From: an uncultured Bacteroidales bacterium
GTDB taxonomy: Bacteria; Bacteroidota; Bacteroidia; Bacteroidales; P3
Length of the DNA: 64,000 bases
Assembly: GCA_900319865.1 (NCBI GenBank)
Contig: ONQD01000002.1
Location: 1 to 64,000 of the forward strand
Direction of reading: 5' to 3'
Part shown: piece after piece, positions 28,799 through 37,872 of the stretch
Position numbering within the stretch: the first letter of the stretch is position 1
Layout: the number at the start of each line of letters is the position of its first letter
Made by a program: the position numbers and the translations under genes
The notes under the pieces: generated by a model
Told to the model about the DNA's origin: nothing
Databases searched by the model: none
Seen by the model: only the letters and a program-made list of their open reading frames with translations

Positions 28799-29755
28799 AT
28801 GAAAATTATCGGAACTGGAAGTGCTCTGCCCAAAAAGGTTGTCACCAACGACATGCTGACAGAGTTTTTTGACACCAGCGACGAATGGATACGAACAAGA
28901 ACAGGAATTTCCACACGTCGCATACTTACCGACGAAAGTCTCATTGATTTAGCAATAGAAGCATCACAGAAAGCTCTAGAGTCCGCCAATCTCAAAGCAG
29001 AGGACTTGGACTTCATCCTCTGCTCGAATGTAAACAACAACTATGTGTACCCCTCCATGAGCAGCATTGTTCAGGGAAAGATTGGGGCTAAATGTCCGTG
29101 CACTGACTTGCGCAATGCCTGTGCCGGATTCATCTATGCACTGGATGTGGCCGATGCCTTCATCCAGACTGGCCGTGCAAAAAAGATACTGGTGCTGGCT
29201 GCCGAGGAGCCCACACGATTCTGCCACTGGGAACACCGCGAAACGAGTGTCCTGTTTGGCGACGGCGCGGGAGCAGCAGTAGTGACCGAGGGTGGCGATT
29301 ACAAAGGTGCCCAGTTCACCACTATCAGCATGCCCGATGTGCTGTACCAGCGTCAACGTTTGGAGCCCACCCCGTTTGAAGACTTGAGTTCCGGTGCCTA
29401 CATCAACCACACCATGGTGATGCAGGGCCGCGAAGTGTTCAAGATGGCCGTCACCTGCTGCTCGAACGAGATAAGCAAGCTGCTGGACATCTACGGTTAC
29501 AAGAAAGAGGATGTGAAATATTTCGTGCTGCACCAAGCCAATTTGCGCATCATAAACGGCATACAGCAATATCTGGGAGCCGATGCCTCCCAATTCCCGA
29601 CTACTGTTGAGAAATACGGCAACACCTCGTCGGCCAGTGTGCCCATCCTGCTGGACGAACTGGTAAAAGGCAATAAAATACAGCGGGGAGACATGATAGT
29701 GATGAGCGGTTTCGGTGCCGGATTCACTACAGGGTCCTTGCTGATGAAATATTAA
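28799..29755 (+). CDS. fabH: 3-oxoacyl-ACP synthase III
   Basis: A 318-residue condensing enzyme that starts fatty-acid chains from acetyl-CoA (or a branched acyl-CoA) and malonyl-ACP. The catalytic triad is visible: Cys in DLRNACAGFIYAL (about 112), His in YFVLHQANLRI and Asn in KYGNTSSASVP. The N terminus MKIIGTGSALPKK is typical. It heads the forward fab operon, 41 bases before fabF, and is divergent from the LytTR gene. Confidence 0.96.
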   Translation: MKIIGTGSALPKKVVTNDMLTEFFDTSDEWIRTRTGISTRRILTDESLIDLAIEASQKALESANLKAEDLDFILCSNVNNNYVYPSMSSIVQGKIGAKCPCTDLRNACAGFIYALDVADAFIQTGRAKKILVLAAEEPTRFCHWEHRETSVLFGDGAGAAVVTEGGDYKGAQFTTISMPDVLYQRQRLEPTPFEDLSSGAYINHTMVMQGREVFKMAVTCCSNEISKLLDIYGYKKEDVKYFVLHQANLRIINGIQQYLGADASQFPTTVEKYGNTSSASVPILLDELVKGNKIQRGDMIVMSGFGAGFTTGSLLMKY

Positions 29756-29796
29756 TGAATACATTATTTTACAAATCAAACTAATAAAGAAAGCAC

Positions 29797-31038
29797 ATGA
29801 ATAAAGTATATATTACCGGACTGGGTTGTGTAACCCCTCTGGGCAACAACATCGAAACCTTATGGAACGGACTGATTGAAGGCCGCTGTGGCATTGCCCC
29901 CATCGCCGCCCCGCACGCTGAGACACTCCCCGTGCACGTGGCAGCAGAAGTGAAGAACTTCGACCCCGCCGAATACGGCATTGACAAGGCCACCATACGC
30001 CGCAACGATATGTACACCCTCTTTGCCCTTGCCGCCGCACAGCAGGCCATGGCCGACAGCGGACTGCAGGTGGGAGTAGATGTTGACCCCATGCGCATGG
30101 GCTGCGCCGTGGGTTCAGGAATCGGTGGCATCAAAACATTCAATAACGAGCACACCAAACTGATAGAGGACGGAACACGTTTCATCTCGCCCTACTTCAT
30201 TCCGATGATGATTGCCAACATCGGCTCGGCCAATGTGGCTATAAAATACAACTGCCAGGGTCCCAACCTGCCCATAGTCACCGCCTGCGCCACAGGTACC
30301 CACTCGGTGGGCGAAGCCTATCGCCTGATACGTGAGGGACGCGCCGACGCCATGATTTGCGGTGGTGCCGAGAGCGCCATCTGCGATATAGCCATGGCCG
30401 GATTCAACAACATGAAAGCCCTCACACAGAGCGACGACCCGCTGGCCGCATCGGTTCCGTTCGATGCACGCCGCAAGGGTTTTGTGATGGGTGAAGGAGC
30501 CGGCATATTGGTGCTCGAAAGCGAAGAGTGTGCGCGCAAACGCGGTGCCCATATCTATGCAGAAGTCAGCGGCTACGGCAACACCTGCGATGCTCACCAC
30601 TGCACCGCACCCCACCCCGAAGGACGCAACGCCGCCGAGGCAATACGCCTGGCTGCCGAAGAGGCCGGATTCAAACTGGGCGAGAAACTGTATATCAACG
30701 CCCATGGAACCAGCACCCCGCTCAACGATGCCAGCGAAACACACGCCATCAAGACCGCATTGGGCGAGGAAGCCGCCCGCAAGGCCGAAATCAGCTCGAC
30801 CAAATCGATGCTGGGCCATATGCTTGGTGCCGCTGGTGCAGTGGAACTGATAGTGTGCGCACTGGCCATAGAGCACGGCATACTGCCTCCCACCATCGGA
30901 TACAAGGAGCCTGACCCGGCCTGCGACCTTGACTATATTCCCAACGTGGCCCGCAAGAGCCAGGTGGACATCACCCTCTCCAACTCGTTTGGATTCGGCG
31001 GTCAGAACGCCTGCGTTGCCCTGCGTAGGGTAAAATAG
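29797..31038 (+). CDS. fabF: 3-oxoacyl-ACP synthase II
   Basis: A 413-residue chain-elongating condensing enzyme. Catalytic residues: Cys in TACATGTHSVGEA, His in NAHGTSTPLND and His in KSMLGHMLGAAGAVE. N terminus YITGLGCVTPLGNN is diagnostic. Length and motifs are those of FabF rather than FabB. Second gene of the fab operon. Confidence 0.97.
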   Translation: MNKVYITGLGCVTPLGNNIETLWNGLIEGRCGIAPIAAPHAETLPVHVAAEVKNFDPAEYGIDKATIRRNDMYTLFALAAAQQAMADSGLQVGVDVDPMRMGCAVGSGIGGIKTFNNEHTKLIEDGTRFISPYFIPMMIANIGSANVAIKYNCQGPNLPIVTACATGTHSVGEAYRLIREGRADAMICGGAESAICDIAMAGFNNMKALTQSDDPLAASVPFDARRKGFVMGEGAGILVLESEECARKRGAHIYAEVSGYGNTCDAHHCTAPHPEGRNAAEAIRLAAEEAGFKLGEKLYINAHGTSTPLNDASETHAIKTALGEEAARKAEISSTKSMLGHMLGAAGAVELIVCALAIEHGILPPTIGYKEPDPACDLDYIPNVARKSQVDITLSNSFGFGGQNACVALRRVK

Positions 31039-31105
31039 TTGCCAGAGAACGGCCCACGAGGCCAACTCATCATTGATAAAAAAAACAAATAAAAAAAATA
31101 CATCT

Positions 31106-31528
31106 ATGCTGACAAGAGAAGAAATCAAGCAGTATTTGCCCCATCGCGAGCCTATGCTCCTGGTGGACGACATGGAACTGGACGGCGACATGGGAATTGG
31201 ACACTACCATGTGCGTGGAGATGAATTTTTCCTGCAAGGACATTTTCCGGGGAAACCCGTGGTGCCGGGCGTCATCCTGTGCGAAATCATGGGACAGTCC
31301 TCGTCGATTCTGCTTCTAGACGAACTGAAAAACCGTCTCACGCTCTATAGCGGGCTCAACGATGTGCGTTTCCGCCAGCCAGTGCTGCCAGGCGACACGC
31401 TCACCATCAAATCGAAAATCACAGCACGCAAAGGACTAATATTCTTCATCGACGCAACCGCTTATGTGGAAGACAAGGTGGTGTGCAAAGGCAAACTCTC
31501 GTTTGTTCTTGTCGACAGAGAGAAATAG
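31106..31528 (+). CDS. fabZ: 3-hydroxyacyl-ACP dehydratase (FabZ type)
   Basis: A 140-residue hot-dog-fold dehydratase that removes water from 3-hydroxyacyl-ACP. LPHREPMLLVDDM is followed by the catalytic block GHFPGKPVVPGVILCEIMGQ (about 44-63) with His and Glu. I place the start at MLTREEIK (31106), the family N terminus; an upstream in-frame ATG at 31073 would add a Lys/Asn-rich segment encoded in A-rich leader. Third gene of the fab operon. Confidence 0.93.
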   Translation: MLTREEIKQYLPHREPMLLVDDMELDGDMGIGHYHVRGDEFFLQGHFPGKPVVPGVILCEIMGQSSSILLLDELKNRLTLYSGLNDVRFRQPVLPGDTLTIKSKITARKGLIFFIDATAYVEDKVVCKGKLSFVLVDREK

Positions 31529-31697
31529 ACATTCCTCACCTCTCCAAAAGGAACTGGGAGGACTGGTGAACCTCTTAGAACACTTGAATGCTTATAAAAA
31601 GCCCCTTGGCCGGGCAATGTAAGCATTCAAGTTTTGAACCACAAACAACACGTAAAAACAGAACAAAATATATTAATAAATAAAAAGCTTTATCAAC

Positions 31698-32444
31698 ATG
31701 AAACTTTTAGAAAACAAAATAGCCCTTATCACCGGTGCCGCCCGCGGCATTGGCCGTCGCACCGCCGAGCTCTTTGCCGAAGAAGGAGCCACGGTGATTT
31801 TTACCGACCTCAAGGAGACCGACAGCAGCAAAGAACTGCTCCAAATACTTCAGAGCCACAATCCGGACAGCTCCTTCTACACAGCCAACGCAGCCAGCTG
31901 GGAAGAGACCGAGCAACTGGCCAAGACCATCATTGAGCGTTACGGCCGAGTGGACGCCATAGTGAACAACGCCGGCATCACACGCGACAACCTGCTGCTC
32001 CGCATGACCCCCGAAGACTGGGATCTGGTTATCCAAATCAACCTCCGCTCCGTGTTCAACTACTGCAAGGCCTTCATCCCCTACATGATGAAGAAACGCA
32101 ACGGCAGCATAATCAACACCAGCTCGGTGGTGGGAGTGAACGGCAACGGCGGACAATGCAACTACGCAGCTGCCAAAGCCGGCATTATTGGCTTCACCAA
32201 GTCGTTTGCCCAGGAGTTTGGCTCGCGCAACATCCGCTGCAACGCCATAGCTCCCGGATTTATCCGCACAGCCATGACCGACGCCATTCCCGACGAGGCC
32301 CGTCAGAAATGGATTGACGACATTCCCATGCGCCGCGTAGGCACCGAACTCGATGTGGCCCGTGTAAGCCTGTTCCTGGCTTCCGACCTTGCAGAATACG
32401 TAACCGGACAGGTCATCTGTGTGGATGGCGGTATCAGTCTCTAA
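31698..32444 (+). CDS. fabG: 3-oxoacyl-ACP reductase
   Basis: A 248-residue short-chain dehydrogenase using NADPH to reduce 3-oxoacyl-ACP. The cofactor motif is TGAARGIG (about 12-19), the NNAG block VNNAGITRDNLLLRM, the catalytic Ser in INTSSVVG and Tyr/Lys in YAAAKAG. The end GQVICVDGGISL is typical FabG. It follows fabZ after 169 bases, the largest gap in this operon, in which no terminator is clear. Confidence 0.95.
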   Translation: MKLLENKIALITGAARGIGRRTAELFAEEGATVIFTDLKETDSSKELLQILQSHNPDSSFYTANAASWEETEQLAKTIIERYGRVDAIVNNAGITRDNLLLRMTPEDWDLVIQINLRSVFNYCKAFIPYMMKKRNGSIINTSSVVGVNGNGGQCNYAAAKAGIIGFTKSFAQEFGSRNIRCNAIAPGFIRTAMTDAIPDEARQKWIDDIPMRRVGTELDVARVSLFLASDLAEYVTGQVICVDGGISL

Positions 32445-32466
32445 ACCTCAAACAACGAAACAAAAC

Positions 32467-33351
32467 ATGAAAGCATATATCTTTCCCGGTCAGGGTGCCC
32501 AATTTGTAGGAATGGGCAAAGACCTCTACGACAACAACAACCGTTGCCACGACCTTTTTGAACGTGCAAACGACATCATTGGCTTCCGCATCACCGACCT
32601 CATGTTTGCCGGCACTCCTGAAGACCTCAAGCAGACCAAAGTCACCCAGCCCGCAATCTTCCTCCACTCCGTAATTCTGGCCACCTATATGGGCAGCGAG
32701 TTCATGCCCGACATGGTGGGCGGCCACTCTTTGGGCGAATTCAGCGCACTGGTGGCATCGGGAGCCATGGACTTTGACGACGGCCTGCGTCTGGTAATAG
32801 CCCGTGCAAACGCCATGCAGCGTTGCTGCGAGATGCGTCCCTCCACTATGGCCGCTATCGTCAAACTGGACGACAAGACCGTAGAGGACGTCTGCGCCGA
32901 GGTGTCGGCCTCTGGCGAGATAGTGGTGCCCGCAAACTACAATACCCCCGGCCAGCTGGTTATCAGCGGCACGATTGAGGGCGTTGCCAAAGCCTCTGAG
33001 AAGCTGAAAGAGCTTAAAGGTCGTGCTGTTCCCCTGGCAGTGGGCGGAGCGTTCCACAGCCCCCTGATGGAGCCTGCACGCCTTGAATTGGCCGAAGCCA
33101 TCGAGAACACCATATTCCACAAACCTCTTTGCCCCTGCTACCAGAACGTGAACGCTAAACCCGTCACCGACCCGCAGGAAATCAAAAAGAACCTTGTGGC
33201 TCAGCTCACCTCACCGGTGCGTTGGACCGCCACTGTACAGAACATGATTGCCGACGGAGCCACAGAATTCATCGAAGTGGGACCCGGCACAGCACTCCAA
33301 GGCATGGTGAAACGCATCTGGCCCGAGGCCGACGCACACTCCGCCTGCTAA
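32467..33351 (+). CDS. fabD: Malonyl-CoA:ACP transacylase
   Basis: A 294-residue enzyme that loads malonyl on ACP. FPGQGAQFVGMG at the N terminus and the nucleophile Ser in GGHSLGEFSALVA (about 86-98); the later AFHSPLM supplies the catalytic His. I chose ATG 32467 because the upstream extension overlaps fabG. Fifth gene of the operon; no fabI follows. Confidence 0.96.
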   Translation: MKAYIFPGQGAQFVGMGKDLYDNNNRCHDLFERANDIIGFRITDLMFAGTPEDLKQTKVTQPAIFLHSVILATYMGSEFMPDMVGGHSLGEFSALVASGAMDFDDGLRLVIARANAMQRCCEMRPSTMAAIVKLDDKTVEDVCAEVSASGEIVVPANYNTPGQLVISGTIEGVAKASEKLKELKGRAVPLAVGGAFHSPLMEPARLELAEAIENTIFHKPLCPCYQNVNAKPVTDPQEIKKNLVAQLTSPVRWTATVQNMIADGATEFIEVGPGTALQGMVKRIWPEADAHSAC

Positions 33352-33384
33352 TAGAATTATTCACTTTTGAAAAAGAAACACATT

Positions 33385-34188
33385 ATGAGTATCAAAATCG
33401 TAGTATTGGCCAAACAGGTGCCCGACACCCGCAATGTCGGACCCGAGGCCATGACCCCGGAAGGCACCATCAACCGCTCTGCTCTTCCAGCAGTATATAA
33501 TCCCGAGGACCTCAGTGCACTCGAGATGGCTCTTCGTGTAAAAGAACTGCTCCCCGGCTCCACCGTCACCGTAGTCACTATGGGACCTCCACGCGCCGAG
33601 GAAATAATCCGTGAGGCCATCTATCGCGGTGCCGATGACGGGTTTGTACTGTCCGACCGCCGTTTTGCCGGAGCCGACACCCTTGCAACCTCTTACGCCA
33701 TCTCCTGCGCTGTGCGCCGCATAGGCCATGTAGACCTCGTTTTCGGCGGCCGTCAGGCCATTGACGGCGACACCGCCCAAGTGGGACCCCAGGTGGCCGA
33801 GAAGATGGATATCCCGCAAATCACATACGCCGAAGAGCTCATCGCAGTGAGCGAAAAGAGCATCAGCATCAAGCGGCGCCTTTCGAACGGCACCGAGATA
33901 GTCGAGTGTCCCCTTCCTGTCCTCGTTACCGTTTGCGGTAGCGCACCACAGCCCCGTTTCCGCCATGCGCACCTGCTATTGCAGAACAGACATCTAGAAA
34001 TACCGGTTTGGACTGCCGACGATGTCAATCCCGAATACGAGCGTCTGGGACTTTCAGGCTCACCCACCAAAGTGAAGAAAGTGGACAGCGTGGTGCTCAC
34101 GCAGAAAGACAATCTCCGTGTAGAAAACAGCCAGGAGTCGCTCAACAGCCTTATCGCCAACCTTGTCACCAACCACATCATCGGATAA
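33385..34188 (+). CDS. etfB: Electron transfer flavoprotein beta subunit
   Basis: A 267-residue ETF beta subunit (FixA family) that binds AMP or a second FAD and passes electrons between acyl-CoA dehydrogenase and a redox partner. IVVLAKQVPDTRNVG at the start, the YNPEDLSALEMALRVKE block and the GGRQAIDGDTAQVGPQVAE nucleotide-binding loop are typical. Start MSIKIVVLAKQ (33385) fits the family. It is 33 bases after fabD and four bases before etfA. Confidence 0.94.
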   Translation: MSIKIVVLAKQVPDTRNVGPEAMTPEGTINRSALPAVYNPEDLSALEMALRVKELLPGSTVTVVTMGPPRAEEIIREAIYRGADDGFVLSDRRFAGADTLATSYAISCAVRRIGHVDLVFGGRQAIDGDTAQVGPQVAEKMDIPQITYAEELIAVSEKSISIKRRLSNGTEIVECPLPVLVTVCGSAPQPRFRHAHLLLQNRHLEIPVWTADDVNPEYERLGLSGSPTKVKKVDSVVLTQKDNLRVENSQESLNSLIANLVTNHIIG

Positions 34189-34192
34189 TATC

Positions 34193-35215
34193 ATGAACAG
34201 CATATTAGTATACATAGAAATCAATGAGTCCGGCCGTGCTGCAGATGTCAGCCTCGAACTCTGTTCCAAAGGACGCCGACTGGCCGACCGCCTGGGTGGT
34301 CAACTCGAAGCCATAGTCTGCGGCAGTGACCTGAACGACATAGAAGGACAGCTCTATCCCTATGGTGTTGACACCATCCTCTATGCCAACGACCCCCGTC
34401 TGTCGCCCTACCGCACACTGCCCCATTTCAGTGTTGTCGACAGCATCATTCGTGAACGCCAGCCCGAGGTGGTACTGTACGGAGCCACCAGTGTGGGCCG
34501 CGACCTGGCACCCCGCATTGCCTCTCACCTGCGCTGCGGCCTCACCGCAGACTGCACAGCCCTTGAAATAGGCGACCACAGCGATGCCAAAACCGGTAAG
34601 GACTACCACGACATCCTCTATCAGATACGCCCAGCATTTGGAGGAAACATCGTAGCCACCATTGTCAGCCCCGAAACACGCCCCCAGATGGCCACCGTGC
34701 GCGAAGGTGTCATGCGCAAGGAAATAATAGACCCCGCCCGCAAAGGAACCCTTATCCCGATAGACGCCTCCAAATACCTGCGTGCCGAGGACGAGTGCCT
34801 CAAAGTAATCAGCCGCCAGATTGACCCTCAAGGTGTCGACATCAAGGGAGCCTCCATCATTGTGGCCGGCGGATACGGCATGGGCAGCAATGAGAATTTC
34901 CAGATGCTTTATAAATTTGCCGACATGATCGGAGCCGAGGTAGGAGCCAGCCGCGCCGCTGTCGACGCCGGCTTCTGCGAGAATGCCCGTCAGATAGGAC
35001 AGACCGGTGTCACCGTACGTCCGAAACTGTATATTGCATGCGGTATCTCTGGCGCTGTGCAGCACCGTGTGGGCATGGAGCAGTCCAGTCAGATTATCTC
35101 CATCAACACCGACCCCGACGCGCCCATCAATGCCATTGCCGACTACACCATCATCGGCGATGTCAGCGAGGTGCTTCCCCGTCTCATGAACGCCTATCAG
35201 TCCTGCAAGAAATAA
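34193..35215 (+). CDS. etfA: Electron transfer flavoprotein alpha subunit
   Basis: A 340-residue ETF alpha subunit (FixB family) carrying FAD. The C-terminal FAD-binding region contains GASRAAVDAGFC, GQTGVTVRPKLYIACGISG and AVQHRVGM. Start MNSILVYIEINE (34193) gives the normal N terminus. It partners etfB and the acyl-CoA dehydrogenase gene 52 bases downstream. Confidence 0.95.
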   Translation: MNSILVYIEINESGRAADVSLELCSKGRRLADRLGGQLEAIVCGSDLNDIEGQLYPYGVDTILYANDPRLSPYRTLPHFSVVDSIIRERQPEVVLYGATSVGRDLAPRIASHLRCGLTADCTALEIGDHSDAKTGKDYHDILYQIRPAFGGNIVATIVSPETRPQMATVREGVMRKEIIDPARKGTLIPIDASKYLRAEDECLKVISRQIDPQGVDIKGASIIVAGGYGMGSNENFQMLYKFADMIGAEVGASRAAVDAGFCENARQIGQTGVTVRPKLYIACGISGAVQHRVGMEQSSQIISINTDPDAPINAIADYTIIGDVSEVLPRLMNAYQSCKK

Positions 35216-35267
35216 ACCCTCGATTGATAAGCCCTCATCACATCCCATCATTAAAAACATTCACACC

Positions 35268-36941
35268 ATGAATTACTATAGTGACAACGAAAGCCTGAAG
35301 TTCTACCTTCAGCACCCCGATATAGAAAAGATAGCCACCCTCCGCGAGAACAACTTCGAAGAGGCCGGTAAGTACCCCGACGCTCCCGCCAATGTGCAGG
35401 AAGCCGTTGAAGGCTATCAAAACGTCATGGACCTTCTGGGCGAGATTGCCGGTGAAGTCATTGCACCCAATGCTGCCGATGTCGACGCACAGGGTCCCTC
35501 TGTGGTCAATGGACGTGTGGTCTATGCCGACGGAACCCGCCAGAACCACGAAACTCTCACACGGTCCGGTCTGTATGGCTTGAAACAGCGCCGCAAATAC
35601 AACGGCCTCAACATGCCTGGAACGATTACCACCATGGCTGGTGAAGTAGTGGCCCGCGCCGATGTGGGTTTCGCCACCATCTGGATGCTCCAGGACTGCG
35701 CCGACACTATCGAAGACTTTGCTTCCGAAGAGATTAAGGATAAATATCTTCCCCGTATCTATCAAGGAGCCACCTGTTCGATGGACCTCACCGAGCCCGA
35801 TGCCGGTTCCGACCTCCAGTCGGTACGTTTGAAAGCCACTTTCGACGAAGCATCCAACTGCTGGCGCCTCAACGGAGTGAAACGTTTCATCACCAATGGC
35901 GATGCCGACATCCATCTGGTATTGGCCCGCTCCGAAGAAGGTACCACCGACGGACGTGGCCTCTCCTACTTTGTATACGACCGCAACGACGGCGGATTGA
36001 CCGTGCGTCGCATTGAGCACAAAATGGGCATCATCGGCTCCCCCACCGCCGAATTGGTCTTCACCAATGCACCCTGCCAGCTGGTCGGCGAACGCCGTCT
36101 TGGCCTCATCAAATACACCATGTCGCTCATGAATGGTGCCCGTCTCGGTGTCGGTGCACAGGCTGTTGGTCTTTGTGAAGCCGCCTGCCGCGAGGCTGTG
36201 GAATATGCCGCCACACGCGAGCAATTCGGCAAGACCATCGACCAGATGATTCCGGTGCAGGACATCCTTCACACCATGCGCGCCAAGACCGATGCAGTGC
36301 GCTCACTGCTGTACGAGACAGCCCGTCAGGTGGACCTCTACAACTGCTACGAACGCCTGTCCCGCATTCGTCCCCTCACAGGCGAAGAGCGCCAGGCCAT
36401 GAAAGCTGCCCAGCGCAATGCCGACTGCCTCACCCCGCTCACCAAACTCATGGCAAGCGAATATTCCAACCAGAATGCCTATGATTGCATCCAGGTGCAC
36501 GGCGGTAGCGGTTTCATGAAAGAATACACCTGCGAACGTCTCTATCGCGATGCTCGTATTCTCAGCATCTACGAAGGCACCTCTCAGCTCCAGGTGGTTG
36601 CCGCCACCAAGGGCATCAGCAACGGCAGCTATCTGAAACGCATTGCCGACTACGACGCCATGCCCATCAAGGCCGAGCTGGAACCCCTCCGCGAACGTCT
36701 CCGCCAGATGACAGCCGACTATCAGACCATGCACGATTCCCTCACCGCCAACGGTGCAGGCGAAGCCTTTGAGCACGGTCTCCGTGGTCTCACCGAGAGC
36801 ATCGCTCACATCATCATGGGTTATCTCCTACTCCTCGACACCGAACGCGACAACCGTTTCCTCGACTCCTGCCGTCGCACCATCAACCGCGGCTACACCG
36901 AGATTGCAAAATTCAAATGCGAAACCGGCTTGTTGCTTTAA
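35268..36941 (+). CDS. Acyl-CoA dehydrogenase family protein
   Basis: A 557-residue flavoenzyme, longer than classical 380-residue members because of an N-terminal extension and a C-terminal helical domain, as in other Bacteroidota homologues. FAD and substrate blocks: ATCSMDLTEPDAGSDLQSV, RFITNGDADIHLVLARS and YAATREQFGKTI. The catalytic base is Glu436 in ILSIYEGTSQLQ. It normally oxidises acyl-CoA, handing electrons to EtfAB; here it closes an operon for fatty-acid synthesis that lacks fabI, so it may work in the enoyl-reducing direction. That is inference. Confidence 0.92.
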   Translation: MNYYSDNESLKFYLQHPDIEKIATLRENNFEEAGKYPDAPANVQEAVEGYQNVMDLLGEIAGEVIAPNAADVDAQGPSVVNGRVVYADGTRQNHETLTRSGLYGLKQRRKYNGLNMPGTITTMAGEVVARADVGFATIWMLQDCADTIEDFASEEIKDKYLPRIYQGATCSMDLTEPDAGSDLQSVRLKATFDEASNCWRLNGVKRFITNGDADIHLVLARSEEGTTDGRGLSYFVYDRNDGGLTVRRIEHKMGIIGSPTAELVFTNAPCQLVGERRLGLIKYTMSLMNGARLGVGAQAVGLCEAACREAVEYAATREQFGKTIDQMIPVQDILHTMRAKTDAVRSLLYETARQVDLYNCYERLSRIRPLTGEERQAMKAAQRNADCLTPLTKLMASEYSNQNAYDCIQVHGGSGFMKEYTCERLYRDARILSIYEGTSQLQVVAATKGISNGSYLKRIADYDAMPIKAELEPLRERLRQMTADYQTMHDSLTANGAGEAFEHGLRGLTESIAHIIMGYLLLLDTERDNRFLDSCRRTINRGYTEIAKFKCETGLLL

Positions 36942-36968
36942 CTTTCCTTGTAAGAAGAAAAAACTTTT

Positions 36969-36999
36969 TTTGCAGAATAAAATAAAAGTACTATCTTTG
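36969..36999 (+). promoter_or_regulatory. Promoter TTTG-N19-TATCTTTG for the outer-membrane protein gene
   Basis: TTTG at 36969-36972, 19 bases, then TATCTTTG at 36992-36999; ATG is 25 bases further on. Confidence 0.85.
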
Positions 37000-37023
37000 T
37001 AATTAGAATAAAACTTTATCATT

Positions 37024-37746
37024 ATGCGTAAAAGTAATCATTTCAAAGGATTAGTAATTGCAACAGCACTGCTGTTTGCAGGTTTCGGTGTTCGTGCACA
37101 GCAACTGGAAACTTCCGTTTTCCTCAACGGCATCCTGCCCGTTGCCCAATTCAACAATGAAGTAAATCTCGAACCTCTTGGCACTTTCGAGCCTATGACC
37201 AGCGAGAACATCGCCAAGGGTGCCGCTGGTGGTTTAGGCGGTTCCGCCCGCATCGGCATGTGGTTTGATGTAGGCGTAGGTCAGCTCCAGCCATTCTTCG
37301 AGGCCGGATTTCTTTGGAACAACTCACGTTCATACATCCGCAATAAGTATGACAACAACGAGCGCAACAACGTGTTGCAGCAGCGTCCCAAAGCTCCGCA
37401 ATATTTCAATCTGCCTCTCATGCTGGGTCTGAAATACCGCTACGACATCACCCCCGATGTCCGTCCTTTCGTGGAGTTAGGTTTAGGCTACGACCTACTT
37501 TTCATCAGCAAGAACGGCTATCCCACACAAACCTTCCGCTACAAACCCTCGGGTGAGTTCAGCTGGATGATAGGAGCCGGCACCTATCTGGGTGAATACG
37601 TCAGCGTCAGCCTCTTCTACATGGGTCTGGGCAATCATCGCATCGACTATTCCAGCCGTTCCTACCAGCCCGAAGCCATCGACTACAGCACTGTCTACCG
37701 CCGCAGTCTTGGAGAGCTGGGTCTTAGAGTTGGTTTCCATTTCTAA
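37024..37746 (+). CDS. Outer-membrane beta-barrel protein
   Basis: A 240-residue protein. A signal peptide (FKGLVIATALLFAGFGVRAQ) is followed by alternating beta strands such as GMWFDVGVGQLQPFFEAGFL, YFNLPLMLGLKYRYDI, FVELGLGYDLLF, SWMIGAGTYLGEYVSVSLFY and a final aromatic LGELGLRVGFHF. This is the porin-superfamily OMP_b-brl type of Bacteroidota. It has a strong own promoter and terminator, so it is a single-gene unit. Confidence 0.85.
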   Translation: MRKSNHFKGLVIATALLFAGFGVRAQQLETSVFLNGILPVAQFNNEVNLEPLGTFEPMTSENIAKGAAGGLGGSARIGMWFDVGVGQLQPFFEAGFLWNNSRSYIRNKYDNNERNNVLQQRPKAPQYFNLPLMLGLKYRYDITPDVRPFVELGLGYDLLFISKNGYPTQTFRYKPSGEFSWMIGAGTYLGEYVSVSLFYMGLGNHRIDYSSRSYQPEAIDYSTVYRRSLGELGLRVGFHF

Positions 37747-37772
37747 TCAGCTCTTACTACAAACATTATAAA

Positions 37773-37810
37773 AGAGACGGATGTCCACAATCGGCATCCG
37801 TCTCTTTTTT
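37773..37810 (+). terminator. Intrinsic terminator after the OMP gene
   Basis: AGAGACGGATG (37773-37783) pairs with CATCCGTCTCT (37795-37805), followed by TTTTT. Confidence 0.9.
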
Positions 37811-37872
37811 ATTCCATATAGGAGCAATAAAGGCAGGAATGGATTCCAAGCCCACTACCATTTCATCGAGGC

